DNA of 48,581 nucleotides from Lingula anatina (taxonomy: Eukaryota > Brachiopoda > Lingulata > Lingulida > Lingulidae). A program made the position numbers and the translations under genes. Position 1 is the first letter of the stretch; each line of letters opens with the position of its first letter. The notes beneath the pieces were generated by a model. It saw only the letters and a program-made list of their open reading frames with translations, was not told the DNA's origin and ran no database searches. The DNA is taken from positions 128,263 to 176,843 of the forward strand of contig NW_019775890.1 of NCBI RefSeq assembly GCF_001039355.2, written 5' to 3'. Of this stretch, positions 23,650-35,469 are shown in pieces.

Positions 23650-24010
23650 GTACACGTATTCGGAACAGGATGAAAGCTCGATGTCGTTTGTAAACAGCCT
23701 TTATGCCAACACGAAGCCTAGGATACAATGGCAATGCTATGCCCGTACGATGCACGTATCCTGGGCGTAAATCCCTTTCGTGCGACGTCTGTGCAGAGGC
23801 AGGCGGTGGCCATGCCAAATAGCACGGATTTTCGGCCTCCGTACATGTAGCCTAGAACCACGATTTTTGTCATACTCAGGCGTCGCAAGAAAGGGGATTT
23901 ACGGGCAGCATTCGAGCTTTGTACGGAAAATGCACGGCAAATGCAATCTAGGCTTTACTGACTTTACTCTGATAGAAAATGCCATCAAAGTTCATTGGCG
24001 CAAGTACGCG
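23650..24010. mobile_element. Foldback element in the likely fibulin-1D 3' UTR
   Basis: A GC-richer island with long imperfect inverted arms. GCGTAAATCCCTTTCGTGCG near 23765 pairs with CGCAAGAAAGGGGATTTACG near 23883. Further out, GAAGCCTAGGATACA near 23712 pairs with TGCAATCTAGGCTTTA near 23940. The arms total about 85 bp or more. Starting 26 bp after the 1D stop, it probably lies within the mature 3' UTR. No coding capacity. Confidence 0.55.
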
Positions 24011-24730
24011 TATTTGTCGTAAGCGGCGAAGTCCGCCTATCGATTGTTATATAATTTTTATATAGGATACGTGATGAACTGCTGTTCTATTTTATCAATT
24101 TACTCTCGTCTTCATATATCGCCAGCTTCATGTTCAGAATGTTTTAGAAGGTCACGATATTCATGTGTTGAATTGAACCGTGGGAAGTTCTATAATATTT
24201 TTTCGTACACTTGTACGTGCCATGTTTATTGCTTCCAGCTTTAAGTTACTACAGCATTATGAAAAATATGATATGCTTTTTACATACTATATGATACCTC
24301 GAATATAAGATGAAACATGCGATATTAACCGTGGGCTAGCCGGAGTACTTACATACAACAGAAAAGTTGAGAATGGCTACCAATATTTAATTGAACTAAA
24401 TGATGATATCACAAATTTTGTATTTGTATCTTTCAGTTTAGAATTCAAACATCGGATATTTAGGTTCCCATTATGTTTCTTATATGATTTTTACACGCAG
24501 TATTACCAGTATTATCTCTTCTTTGGTGCACTCGCTGCTTTGGAGACGGCTGATTTAGCATTTTATGAAACAGTCTTGTAAATCAACACGCCGATGATGA
24601 TATATTACTATGTACCACAATACTGATACATCGGATTTTGGTAGTGGGTAATATACAATAATAATTTTGATACAAATTGACTTTAGATATATATTTAGCA
24701 AGATGATTTATTTAAAAAAATATTTCTTTT

Positions 24731-24929
24731 AATAAATATAACATTTCAAAACAGTTCTTGGCGAATGATTTAATTTCAGACATGTAGGCTACCATCCCAT
24801 TTCAGCGAAACATATGGGGTTATTTAAACAATATTTATGAATATGCACATTAATGTTTACCCTAGGTACACAAAGCAATAATCAAAGTATTTTCTTATAT
24901 TGCAGCTTATGATATGCAATACCAATAAA
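24731..24929 (+). terminator. Polyadenylation signals for fibulin-1D form
   Basis: AATAAA hexamers occur at 24731-24736 and 24924-24929, giving a 3' UTR of about 1.1 to 1.3 kb after the 1D stop. Either could be used. Confidence 0.4.
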
Positions 24930-25075
24930 CGTCTGACTTGAATTACAGCTGTCGCTTTTTTTTATATGTTACGCTTACTGTTCCGTATTTGTTTGATTCT
25001 GAATCAGGTATAGTGTCATCAACGGTTTTTGATCCAATCTCATAAACTTGAAATGGATACACCTATCTATTAGCA

Positions 25076-25081
25076 TTTATT
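25076..25081 (-). terminator. Polyadenylation signal for receptor gene A
   Basis: TTTATT on the plus strand reads AATAAA on the minus strand, about 253 bases past the stop of gene A. It places the gene A 3' end about 150 bp from that of fibulin-1, tail to tail. Confidence 0.5.
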
Positions 25082-25333
25082 ATCACCTCAGACAAACATC
25101 ACCATCATGTATCTCTTCCGAGGTGTTGGAACTACTTGTTCCAATCATGCTTAACAATGGTTTTGCAAAACTGTCTGTGTCAAGAATGACAAACAAATTT
25201 ATGTGTCGCGTTCTGAGAACATGGTACTGATCTAAAAAATATAAACTTTAAATTAAAAGACTCGTCTGGCCAAGTTAACAATGTGAGATGGCAATTTTGA
25301 AAAACTAGTTATAATACTCTGCTTGGTTCATTT

Positions 25334-28300
25334 TCATGTCAAGGTAAGTTTCAGATAATCTGACTCTTGAGATTTCAAGTCCTGGAGATTATTACTATCA
25401 TTCGCGTTCAGTCCATGATCTGGATCTAAGTTTGATGGGTCGCTCATTTTTGCATTAATGTTAGCATTTCCGATCTCGGTCGACTCCTCTAAAGATGTCC
25501 CGCTTGACGTCGTCCTGGAGGATGCAAAAATGTCTGCGTAAAGGTCGTTAGAGATGGAAGTGGGAGACTGCGGAACGTCGTCTACTCGATATACTATTTG
25601 TCTCTGCTTTACGTAGCTATAATCTCCACTGAGGGACGCTTCATCGTCTATTGTGTGTCTGTTGCTTATGTAGGAATATTCATTAGATCTTGTTGGAACC
25701 GTTAATTTTGTATGGGGATTATACGTTTCATTTTGTCGCAATGTATTACTATCGCTATATCCATGGTTTTCAATCTCAGACTTTTTTGATTGAGCGATGT
25801 TATTTTCAGGTGGTTTAGATCTAAAAATGACCCCTGCACGTTTTTCTAGACTTGTCGAATTAAAAAGTTCAAGATATGCCGGCTCATTCAGCTCACAACC
25901 GTTGGTGACGTCATCAGATGAGACCGTGTCACGTGACGAGTCTCTGACGTAAACAGCGGTTTCTTCATAATTGTTTTCAGGCTTGTGACACTGGGGATTT
26001 TCCTCGCTGTCATCGTGATTGGCACCAAATATCTGCTTGGCGCAGCTGTAGTTTCCGCTTTGGGTGACCTCCTCACCAACTGTCGTCTGCTCCGGTTCAC
26101 TCCCCGAGTTAGTTGGACTATTTACCCTTTGATGGCCATTTAACTCACTGAGTGTCGTTATACTTGGTACATAGAGTGGGTTATCTTCTAAGAAACCCGA
26201 GTAATGATTTGTCTTGGGGACAGGATCGGAAGGGCGATGAAGAACCTCATAATTCCTGGTAACGGACTCTGGGGCATGATTTTCATAGATGGTGGAGACG
26301 GTGTTCACGTTTCGTGCACTTGTAACAGACTCTGCAGGGTCATCGTAGAGTGGACTCTGAAACAATTAGCAAAATGTTCATTAGGATGAATGGTTTCAGT
26401 AAATTAAAACGTAATAAATAACCATAAAATAATTTTAAAAGGCCTTTTTGCACTAAGCACTTACTTATGACCAAAGCCGACCTACAATGGTCCAGATCGT
26501 CAGAAAAAAACATGCAACTTTTTTACCCAAGAGTTGAAAACTTAGGCCTACTAACTGCAAATGCCTTGTTTACCAGAAGTTTCTGTTCATTAATTGCACT
26601 ATAAATATCCTGCAGTCATAGCAATGATCTCTGAGTGCAATCAGCTCTGGTATTGCGTGCTACGTGAACCGTATTCGTCTTAATCCTATTCACAGTTTTT
26701 CTAGGAATATGCGCGAGGGGTCAGTGAAATGGAAATATAGGATTTTGTAAATCATCATAACCAACCTGGGATTCTGTTCTTCTTGATCGGCGGCCTGAAC
26801 TGGCTCTTCTTTGAACAGGATTGTGTAGGTGAGTTCTAGAAAACACGGGGATGCTATTTATTTAGAGCATAATTAGATCCTAAATACTTTGGCAGTTTGT
26901 CTATGAGAACGTCATTACAGTAGATGTTGTCTTCGTCTACTGTATATATGTAGGTCTACAACATGAAGTTTTAAGCATGGCATTTTAACACTAAACCCCA
27001 CAAACCGATAAAAAGGCCCATGAAATGCATAGTTACGACCCAGAGTTTCAGAATTTGCATGGAGCCAAAATGTCTTTCATTAACGTGAAACAGAAAAGAT
27101 GCTTATGAAAAAGAATTTGTCACCAATTGTCTCCAATAAGCCATGAAACTCCAATTAATCCGTTTTATATTTTGTAATTAGTCGTCACACCTTGAAATAC
27201 AGAACGGTACATCAGAGCCGCGATGATAGATTATTGTTTTTTGAATCATGACATAAACGGAATATATCCACATTTTTAAAATGAGGTTTATAGAAGTGTG
27301 ATAATTTAGCCTTCGTGAGCAATATTTTACACCCACCTTTTCCATATGAAAGCTGCAACTATGAGTAACGCAACAATAGCAAGGCTGCCTGCAACGCCGC
27401 CTCCGATTGCTGCTGCATTCAAGTTGGGACTTGGTACCTCGTCGTTTTTCTTTCCAGCTGGGGCTGTCGAGATAAAAAGGGGAGAATGTACCACATTTAT
27501 TGTTCTAAACAAAGGTCTTCTTTTGACACCCGCGTTTCAGAGCACTGACGGTGGGTCTCTCCTTCCTTGCTCACGTTCCCCATAACCTTTTCAGTTGTTG
27601 GGAAACGGTTTGAATGAAAGTGGTGAACAGGGGTGGATCCAGGATTATTTGAAGGGGGAGGTCCGCGGATGCGAAGCCGCCCTTTCCACCCCCCCCCTCC
27701 CATGGTGTGGGGTTCGGGGCCTGCTCAAGGACCCCGAAAATTTTTTGTTGTTTTGGAGAGCAAACAGTGCCCTTTGGTACGGTTTAGAACTATGATTCAG
27801 GTAGTCAAAATGATGAGATGAGAATATTGGCGTGATATATTTTTCAGAAACCGAAGGGGGATCAGGATCCCCCTGACCCCCCCTCTAAATCTGCCACTGA
27901 TAGTGAGATACATATAACTACCAGCGAGCTTTGTGACTGTTTTTTTAAACCGTCTGCATATTTTCGATTTGAAAAAAAAACCAGTGAATATTTTAGATGT
28001 TTTGATAGGACAAGGGTATTTCATCATAACCTTAGGCGGCTGGGATCTATTTAACATTATAAAGACAAAATTGTTAGTCCCGCTCTTCTTCCCATCACAA
28101 CACACACGCGAGCACGCGGGCACATACACACACACACACACACATACTTTAAGGGAGCCAAGAGACCATTCTGAGACCAACAGAAACATGACACTTTTAA
28201 TTCAATAAGTATTGGGAAATATTGGGAAAAAGAATGAATGATCGATGAACAATTAAATTCCCAAAGTCTAACCACTACTTGACACTTGACATTCTGGATC

Positions 28301-29768
28301 GAGCAGTGCAAATTATTATGTTACAGGAAAACCTACATGTATTAGTCGTTGTGGGACAGGTTAACCTATTGACATTACTCGAGCTACCTACAAACTTATA
28401 CCACAGTATGAAAATGATTTATCTCAGTCATTGTGGTTTGGAAATGTCGAATGATAACCTTAATGTACCTGTAATGTAGTTACCGTTGTCATGTTAGCAG
28501 ATACTGGAGCTACAACAAGGTTTGGTAGTACAAAATTTAATGATTGCAATTTCACAGCTTTACTTTGTGTCAATGAAATATAAAAATCAAATTATGATAA
28601 CTGATGCTTCAGTTCTGCTTACACATTTATAGTTATGGCTACCTAAAAGTGTTCTTACAAAAAAAAAAAACACTTTCTTTTCAGTTAATTAATTGATAAG
28701 ACAGTGGCTTGATGGGAGTAAATTCTTAGCAATACCTGAACGCGTTTACTTAAACAAACAGCAGTTCATGTTTCCCACGTGCATAATACGTCATATGTAC
28801 ACTGCCAGTTAAATACTAAACACACTGCCGGTTCTTCATAGGAAGGTGGACGAGGGTTAAAATGTATTGCACTCACCCGTCGTGACGTCAGCTGGAGCAA
28901 ACCCTGACGTCATATCTGTTGTAGACTTTGGTGACAGTGTAGTTTTCACTGGAGGCTTATCTGTTGTCATTGTTGTTGCTGCAGCTACAGTCACAGACTG
29001 AATGGCAATTGAAGTCATTGCAATTTTTGACATAAATGTTGTTATTGGTGGTGACGCAGTTTTAGTAGGTGGTGGAACTGTTCTTTTAGTTGGTTTCGAC
29101 GGGCAGTTGTATGTGCAAAAGCCAAAGGATACACAAGACTGACTGCTTGAGTCGAAGTATCTGGAGATGCATGTTTTGATCCTCCACTGCCCATTAATAC
29201 ACGTGAAGTACAATTTACAATCCCAAACAACTGGGTGTAACTTGCTATCGGTGCAGCTTTTTTGTGTGAAGCCACAGGGCCATTCTGAAATAAAACGAGT
29301 GATAAAATAGTGAAAAAAGCGTACATGTAGGTCTAAATCTGATACACGACACAAACCCTCTCTCTCTCTCTTAACGCATAATGCAATCTTTTAATGCAAT
29401 TTTTATACGCATCAGCACACTGTGGATTTAGCTTGGGTTGGTTGAAATCGCCCTTTTAAAGAAAGACAGCGTATAGGGGTCTAAATCTGAGACAAGGCCA
29501 AAAGTTTACCGAGAAAAGCTTTCCCTGTTGGGTAAATGCAATTTTTATATGTACATGTATTGGGTGTTAACGAAAGGTAAACGACCAGAATTAATCTTTA
29601 TGCAAACGGAACAGTAAATGATAGCTGACCGTTAAAAAAATATGACATACAATGCTGGAGATGAAGAAACTGAACAGATGGAGTGTTACCTTGGGTTGCC
29701 GCATTTTTCTCCTGTCCTGTTGTTGTCATTACAAAGACGGACAGCATAACAAAACAAGTCAATTTCAT
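25334..29768 (-). CDS. Receptor gene A: CBM14, stalk, TM, tyrosine-rich tail
   Basis: Five exons on the minus strand: 29768-29690, 29284-28877, 27463-27337, 26835-26766, 26356-25334. Phases 1, 1, 2, 0 match throughout and give 568 residues. Residues 1 to about 18 are a signal peptide (MKLTCFVMLSVFVMTTTG). Residues 27-85 are a peritrophin-A/CBM14 chitin-binding domain (EWPCGF, WDCKLYFTCINGQW, then Cys-rich to FCTYNC). Residues 88-175 are Thr/Ser/Pro-rich and mucin-like. Residues about 181-202 span the membrane (GGGVAGSLAIVALLIVAAFI). A basic segment follows (QRRASSGRRSRRTE). The 340-residue tail has 18 Tyr, including YENH, YEVL, NPLY, YLEL, YSYI, YADI and C-terminal YLKL. These resemble SH2, PTB and ITIM-like sites. 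Predicted to be a type I surface receptor for chitin or related glycans. Ligand and signalling are inferred. Confidence 0.85.
27628..27900. mobile_element. Repeat element in gene A intron 2
   Basis: The left end CAGGGGTGGATCCAGGATTA and the right end, read on the other strand, CAGTGGCAGATTTAGAGGGG form short imperfect inverted ends around a GC-rich core with C and G runs. Ends of this type (CAGNGGNNGAT) are typical of non-autonomous DNA elements. I saw no convincing target duplication. Confidence 0.5.
28118..28146. repeat. (CA)n microsatellite
   Basis: A CA-dinucleotide tract in intron 2 of gene A. Confidence 0.9.
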
Positions 29769-32700
29769 CCTCTACGCAGACATAACATTGGAAAGGGGGA
29801 CGAAATATAGACTTTGATTCAACACCTGACTACGTTGCATTGATTGATGCATCGTGAATGTTTACCTTGGTATATTAAGGGCACATGACAGTGACCCTTG
29901 GATGCCAATATCTCTGCTATGAATTCAACACAAAGGCCAGGTTTATTTAGATGTTTAGTTTACAGATTATGTTTTGTCAAGTAAATTATAAGTCATGCAC
30001 ATAAGCATACGATTGCAATCGATCAATTTAGATATCTCTTAGGAGGATTTGATATGTTTTGCCAAGAGATTGAAGTGAATCAAATCATAAACATACGATT
30101 GCTATTAAACATTAAGTTATTTACATGTGTAAATAATTTTGGATATAAATTGTAGCTTGTGTTTTGTTTTCATTTAGTTGTCTCTTCAGAAGGGGGCAGT
30201 GCGTGACTTTATAAGCAGGGGGTGTCGAGGAATAACATGCAACTTTAAAGGAAGTGGTGATCTTTTATAAGCATCTCATGTTTGCAAGTTGTCTGTTTTG
30301 TGCATTTTTCTGCCACGAACAGACATTCCGCCTTTTTTCAAGTACTCTGCGGTTATGCTTGGAAATCAAAATGGATCCAAGGGTGCTGTGAGCCAAATAT
30401 TCCCCCCTGCCTGGCCTTACCTGACTACGTGAGAGTGTTATCTCATCCGGGTTCGTGAAGTGGGCATCATTAATCAAATACTAATACATGTCAGGTTTAC
30501 ACGTATCAGACTTGTGTCAGTGCTGAAGTAGGTGTCATACCAGTAGATGGCTAAAACGGTGTCTGTGTAAATTTCTTTTTTTTTATCCAGTGTATGCCTA
30601 TTCTTGAAGCGCCTGCTTAATGTCCATCTAAATATTTGATGGTCTTCATCAACGGGTTTCATTAGATCTCTGTTTGTCTGTCTGTCTGTCAGTAATAATG
30701 AATTTATTTAATTAATTAATTATTTATTTATTTATGTTTAATTTAGCTTCTGTTAGTTTTTGCAGGTTTTTATTTCATTTACCGGTAGTCATTCATTTTT
30801 TAAATTAGTTTATTCACTTATCTACTGGTGATTTATTTGGTAATATATCATGCATATCCTGTTCACCCTAATGTTCAAAATATTGATTTTCCATTGTTGT
30901 AACAAGTGCGCAGTTTGAGTGCATGTTTAGATAACGGGAGTCCTTTGCACCACATTATCATGTATTACTCAGGGTAATTACCATATATTATACTGCCAAG
31001 TCTGCACCATTTTATCAGTAACTTAGGTCTGAGTTTACACATACCTTTTAATGTGTCTTGATACATCAACGAGGATTAAACGTGGGCCTACTCGAACATT
31101 TTTTGTATATTACTGTAGAGAATACTTTTTTTCAAAAGTTATTCATTTTGTTTGTGTACGTATAGTGGTAAACAGTTGTGCACAATTAAACTGTTTCTTT
31201 TTTATTATAACTGAAAATGTCCGACGACGGTCAACAGCATCTGAAGATATATTACACATTTCTGACTGGAAATTAAGAGGTTAATTGCCTTGATTGCCCG
31301 AGATATCTTATGTGAACAGCGCTTTAGATCACCGTGTGAAGCGCACTTGGCATGGGTTCTAATCACAGCGTGGTTAATGATTACACATACATGCATTATT
31401 TCAAACATATTATATGATGGTAAATATATGATTCATGTTGCACACGGCGCTGTGCGATATATCAACCCTTTTTTCCGTTGAGGGGCGTGTTGGATTGAAT
31501 GCCCTTTGCTACTACAGTGTCCTTAGAGCCCTATGACTTAAAAAAGAGGGGGGGGGGGCGTGTCATCCGGCCTCTGGTACCAAGCATGTCCAGGTTCTCC
31601 AGTAGTTACAAGCTGAGCAAAGCTTCCTCATACCTTGTCTACCAAGTACGGCCTACATTATTAAAGTATCAATCGCTTTCCCTTCTTTGCACCCTGTGTT
31701 TAGACAAGAAGTTATAACATTTGTTATAACTCCTTGGTTTAGAGGACCCTGGGACTTTATAGTCAACTCCGTATAACCAGCAAAGCCTCTGTGGTTCTAA
31801 TACTGATTGTATGAAGGCGAGTTTCCAGTGTCCTTTGAAACTCAGGGTGCTTTGTCGATGATATTGCTGATATCTACTGGTTGGGCAAGTCTGAGCTGAT
31901 ATGAAAAATTATAGTATAGCAAACGGGCAATCTAACACCAGAAATAGGTTTAAGTTAAACAATCTAACCAACATTGCCATGTACTTATTTTATTTCATCA
32001 TAAATATTGAGTTGAAATAACTTTGATTTTAGCCGTTGTTTATAAAAAGTATGAATTAACACAAGTTAAGAACATGCCTTTATGCCTAGATTTCCTAATT
32101 GCTCTATAAAAATTGACATAAATCGCCTCAATAAAGGCACATTGTTTTCACACCACATCCTTACTGGGTATATTTCCTTAATCTCAGCAATTTGAGAAGA
32201 AGCTTTCTTAACTGTCGCTGCGGAAAGGTGTTATTTGACAGCATTTAAGGATAGGTACAAAATGATAGTGTATCCAATATCATACAGGATTGTTGCAGGT
32301 AAGGATTTTCATTTTTTAGTGTTTTAGACAGGTACAGAAGTGAGATGTGTGTGTGTGTGTTGGGGGGGGGGGGGTTCTACCTGAAAGAAAATACAGAAAT
32401 TACTAGGGATGTGAGAAACTAAAATTCCCCTATCAAACACTACCCCCCCCCCCACGCGCTTGCCCACCAATCCACTACAGTACAACGAGATCAGCCGATA
32501 AACCTTGTACGTTTCTTTCCCCTTGATCTGCCCTCTTCAAGATGTGGATTGTCACGACCAAGTGTTTGGATTGATTATTCATGTGCATGTCGAATGTTTA
32601 GGGCTCTCTTGACCCCAAAAACATACACAATATATAAGGACAAACAGGGGAAAGATAATGTACTAATTGTGATTCAGATTATAGGCAACGGTGTTTGGTA

Positions 32701-33366
32701 TCATTTAACTGATAAAAATGTCACGATTTTTATATAAGTCCTGTAAAGTGTGATCAGCATGGAAACCATATGTTGTGATTTTCCTACAGGTGATTAAAAA
32801 TGCAAGAAGCGGTATATCTTAAAGTGTAAACCTCAAACGTCTGAGGACGGTACTGACTTAAGTATTATTGTGAACATCAATGCATTTTCATTCTTATAAA
32901 GAGCATATTGCTATTTTACCGTGATATTGAAATATTTCCCCTGATAAATAAAGTTAGCAAGATAGTGATTATTTATCGTATGCCATTTAACCCGAGTGGA
33001 AAATGGTGTCATAAAAGTTGGTTAACATCAGTGGCTCATTTCGTTGAAGTGCTTCGTATTTGGCATACGTGCTGTTTGAAATAAGGGAGAATACCAAAAA
33101 TAATACCAAATAAGAGACGAAAAAAAACACCATACAGGAAAGGGATATAAGTAATAATTTAAATAGCCTGACAGTCACTTGCTATAATGCAAGGTTAGTC
33201 AAGGATGTCTGTAATATCTGTATTCAATCCCCTCATTTATATCGGAAAAACGCTGTATTCCACCAGTTTCGCTTGCTTGGAGAAGATTTATATACTGTAC
33301 GTTGCATAGATTGTTTTCACCTGACACCTGCTTAGAAATTGAGTGTCATATCAATTAGTCAAGTTT
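29769..33366. other. Intergenic region between receptor genes A and B
   Basis: No supported gene. It contains a low-complexity (CTGT)/(ATTA) tract near 30671-30735, a G run near 31550, a family 2 MITE terminus near 31830-31850, and a GT/G tract near 32345-32375. A minus-strand frame at 32987-33178 encodes a strongly hydrophobic segment (CMVFFFVSYLVLFLVFSLIS) followed by a polar tail. It lacks an upstream ATG in frame and a clear splice partner, so it is not called. Confidence 0.5.
31735..31852. mobile_element. Small MITE-like element, family 2, partial copy
   Basis: The right end GAGTTTCCAGTGTCCTTTGA (about 31819-31838), followed by AACTCAG, matches the terminus of the element at 13406-13580 (GAGTTTCCAGTGTTCTCTGA). 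The left end near 31740 (TTTAGAGGACCCTGGGACT) is only weakly complementary. Confidence 0.35.
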
Positions 33367-33372
33367 TTTATT
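33367..33372 (-). terminator. Polyadenylation signal for receptor gene B
   Basis: AATAAA on the minus strand 86 bases past the gene B stop. A second AATAAA at 33457-33462 overlaps the stop codon itself and is less likely to be used. Confidence 0.45.
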
Positions 33373-33457
33373 ATTATTTGCTGTATATGAAAATATCCAC
33401 TGTGCCAGGCAAGATCTGTCTTCGATTACAGTTAGAGTATTATACGGACGATAAATT

Positions 33458-35419
33458 TTATTTCACGTCGCTGTAGTATATATCGTGAACATCGGCCGGT
33501 GTGGTGTAATAGTCACTTTCCTCCGTTTTTGTCTCGTTTTCATTGTCGACGCCCACGAGTTCCGTGTAAGTATAATCATCTTCGCATGCCGCATACTTAG
33601 GCTCGTCGGCCATATTGTTGCAAGAAGCATCATCATCATCACACGAGCCATACAGAGAATTTCCTCGCATCAAAACAAATGAATGGTCGTGGTTTTCTGC
33701 TTTTCGATTTGTCGGTTTTGAAACGGTACTGTAAGTGTGATCAGTATTTTTATTGTTATCTGTACTATTACCATGCTCTTTGCATGGTTTTGTATCTTTT
33801 GCACTTGCAGTCCCTTTGGTTTCGTCTGGGAGGTTGTAGTAGGCTTCATCTGGGCCCACTGAGTACAGTGAATTGCTAGTCATCGATATAGATGAATTGT
33901 CACTTTTATTTGAGAGAGAAAGTGTCAATGGAGCTTTCTTTTCAAAGCGATTGGTGTTTTTTGTGTTGTTCAGCACCTGTTCGCCGTTCGGGTAGAGTCC
34001 GTCTTGGCCATGATGCGTTTGATCATTCTGTAATTAAGATATAACTGTGTCATGTCAAAAAGTTTGTTTTGGTCAACCGTCAGATCTTTTATTGACATAT
34101 TTCCATTCTTTACTGTGCAGTTACCCATAAGTGTAAATCTGCAAAGAATTTTTCTTTTAATTCAAGAATAGCGCAATTTAACAGTCTTATGGTAAAGTTT
34201 CGGTATTTTCAAAAAAAATGACACTTTGGAATCTTACCGTATTTGATTGGTCTCTCTTTATTGGTTTTCTCTTAAACATGCTGAAAAATGTCGACGAAGA
34301 ATAAAATAAACGTTTAGGTTTAATCGAACTAGTTGTTGATACTTGATAAATTACAATATATTACACCCAAAACGACTTTTCTGATTCATAATGTAAGTAC
34401 AGCTTCTTTATTTACGACGTCTTGAACATTCCCTGTGTGTAAAAAACAGAAGACGTTTTTTATTATAAGTGCCTTTACCTTAAGAGCATATCTCTCCTTT
34501 TCCACCAAAGCAGCCCCAGTATAATCACAACAAGAACCAGTACCACGACTACCACAACACCTGCTATAACACCTGCATGACTGGAACCGCCTGTATTGGG
34601 TAACGAGTCTGTAAAAATATATGATAATTGTTAGCATTTGCAAAATCCCGTATTATTTGAATATATAGGCACTCTTCCTAGACTATGGAATTATAACTTT
34701 GAAAGACGGGCAAAATATAATAAAGATACATGAATAAAACGTGAACATAATTCGGTCTTGCAACGTGCACACTATTCACACTATTCATTATCAGGCCTAC
34801 CCAACTACTAGACTCGGCACCTACGGATCCAGAATAAACCGGTATATCAGACCACACTACCCGTTTTCAAGGTGTGTGTCAGATCGCATTACAGAGTATC
34901 ATACCCCATCACAAATTTTGTAGGCCTACCTGTCATCCGGGTATCGCGCCTCGTTTTCGTCAGGTAGGAGTCGTATGAATACAACAACATGGCGACAGAC
35001 GGTAGTCGGTGAAAAAATTGCATAATTTTATTTAACCCCCGACAGAATATGCTACGCTATCAAAATTAGGTATACTTTTCTAAATTAATATATAAGTTTG
35101 CATGTTCTTATTTACAAAACATCATTGGCTATGTTCGAACCTAAATTGTATGTTAAAAAATTGCGGTATTGTCAGATTTTTAGCATAAACAGGGAAAATT
35201 GCAGCAGCGCATGAATCTAGATGAGATGCACTACTTTCCAACCCCGCTTAGGATCATGGCTATCACATAGCGCACCAGGCAAAATCGGTGTGGTGGCTGA
35301 TACTCTGTAATGCGATCTGACACATACCTTGAAAACGGGTAGTGTGGTCTGATATACCGGTTTATTCTGGATCCGTAGGTGCCGAGTCTGGTAGTTGGGT
35401 AGGCCTGATTATTAAACGG

Positions 35420-35469
<50 letters not shown>

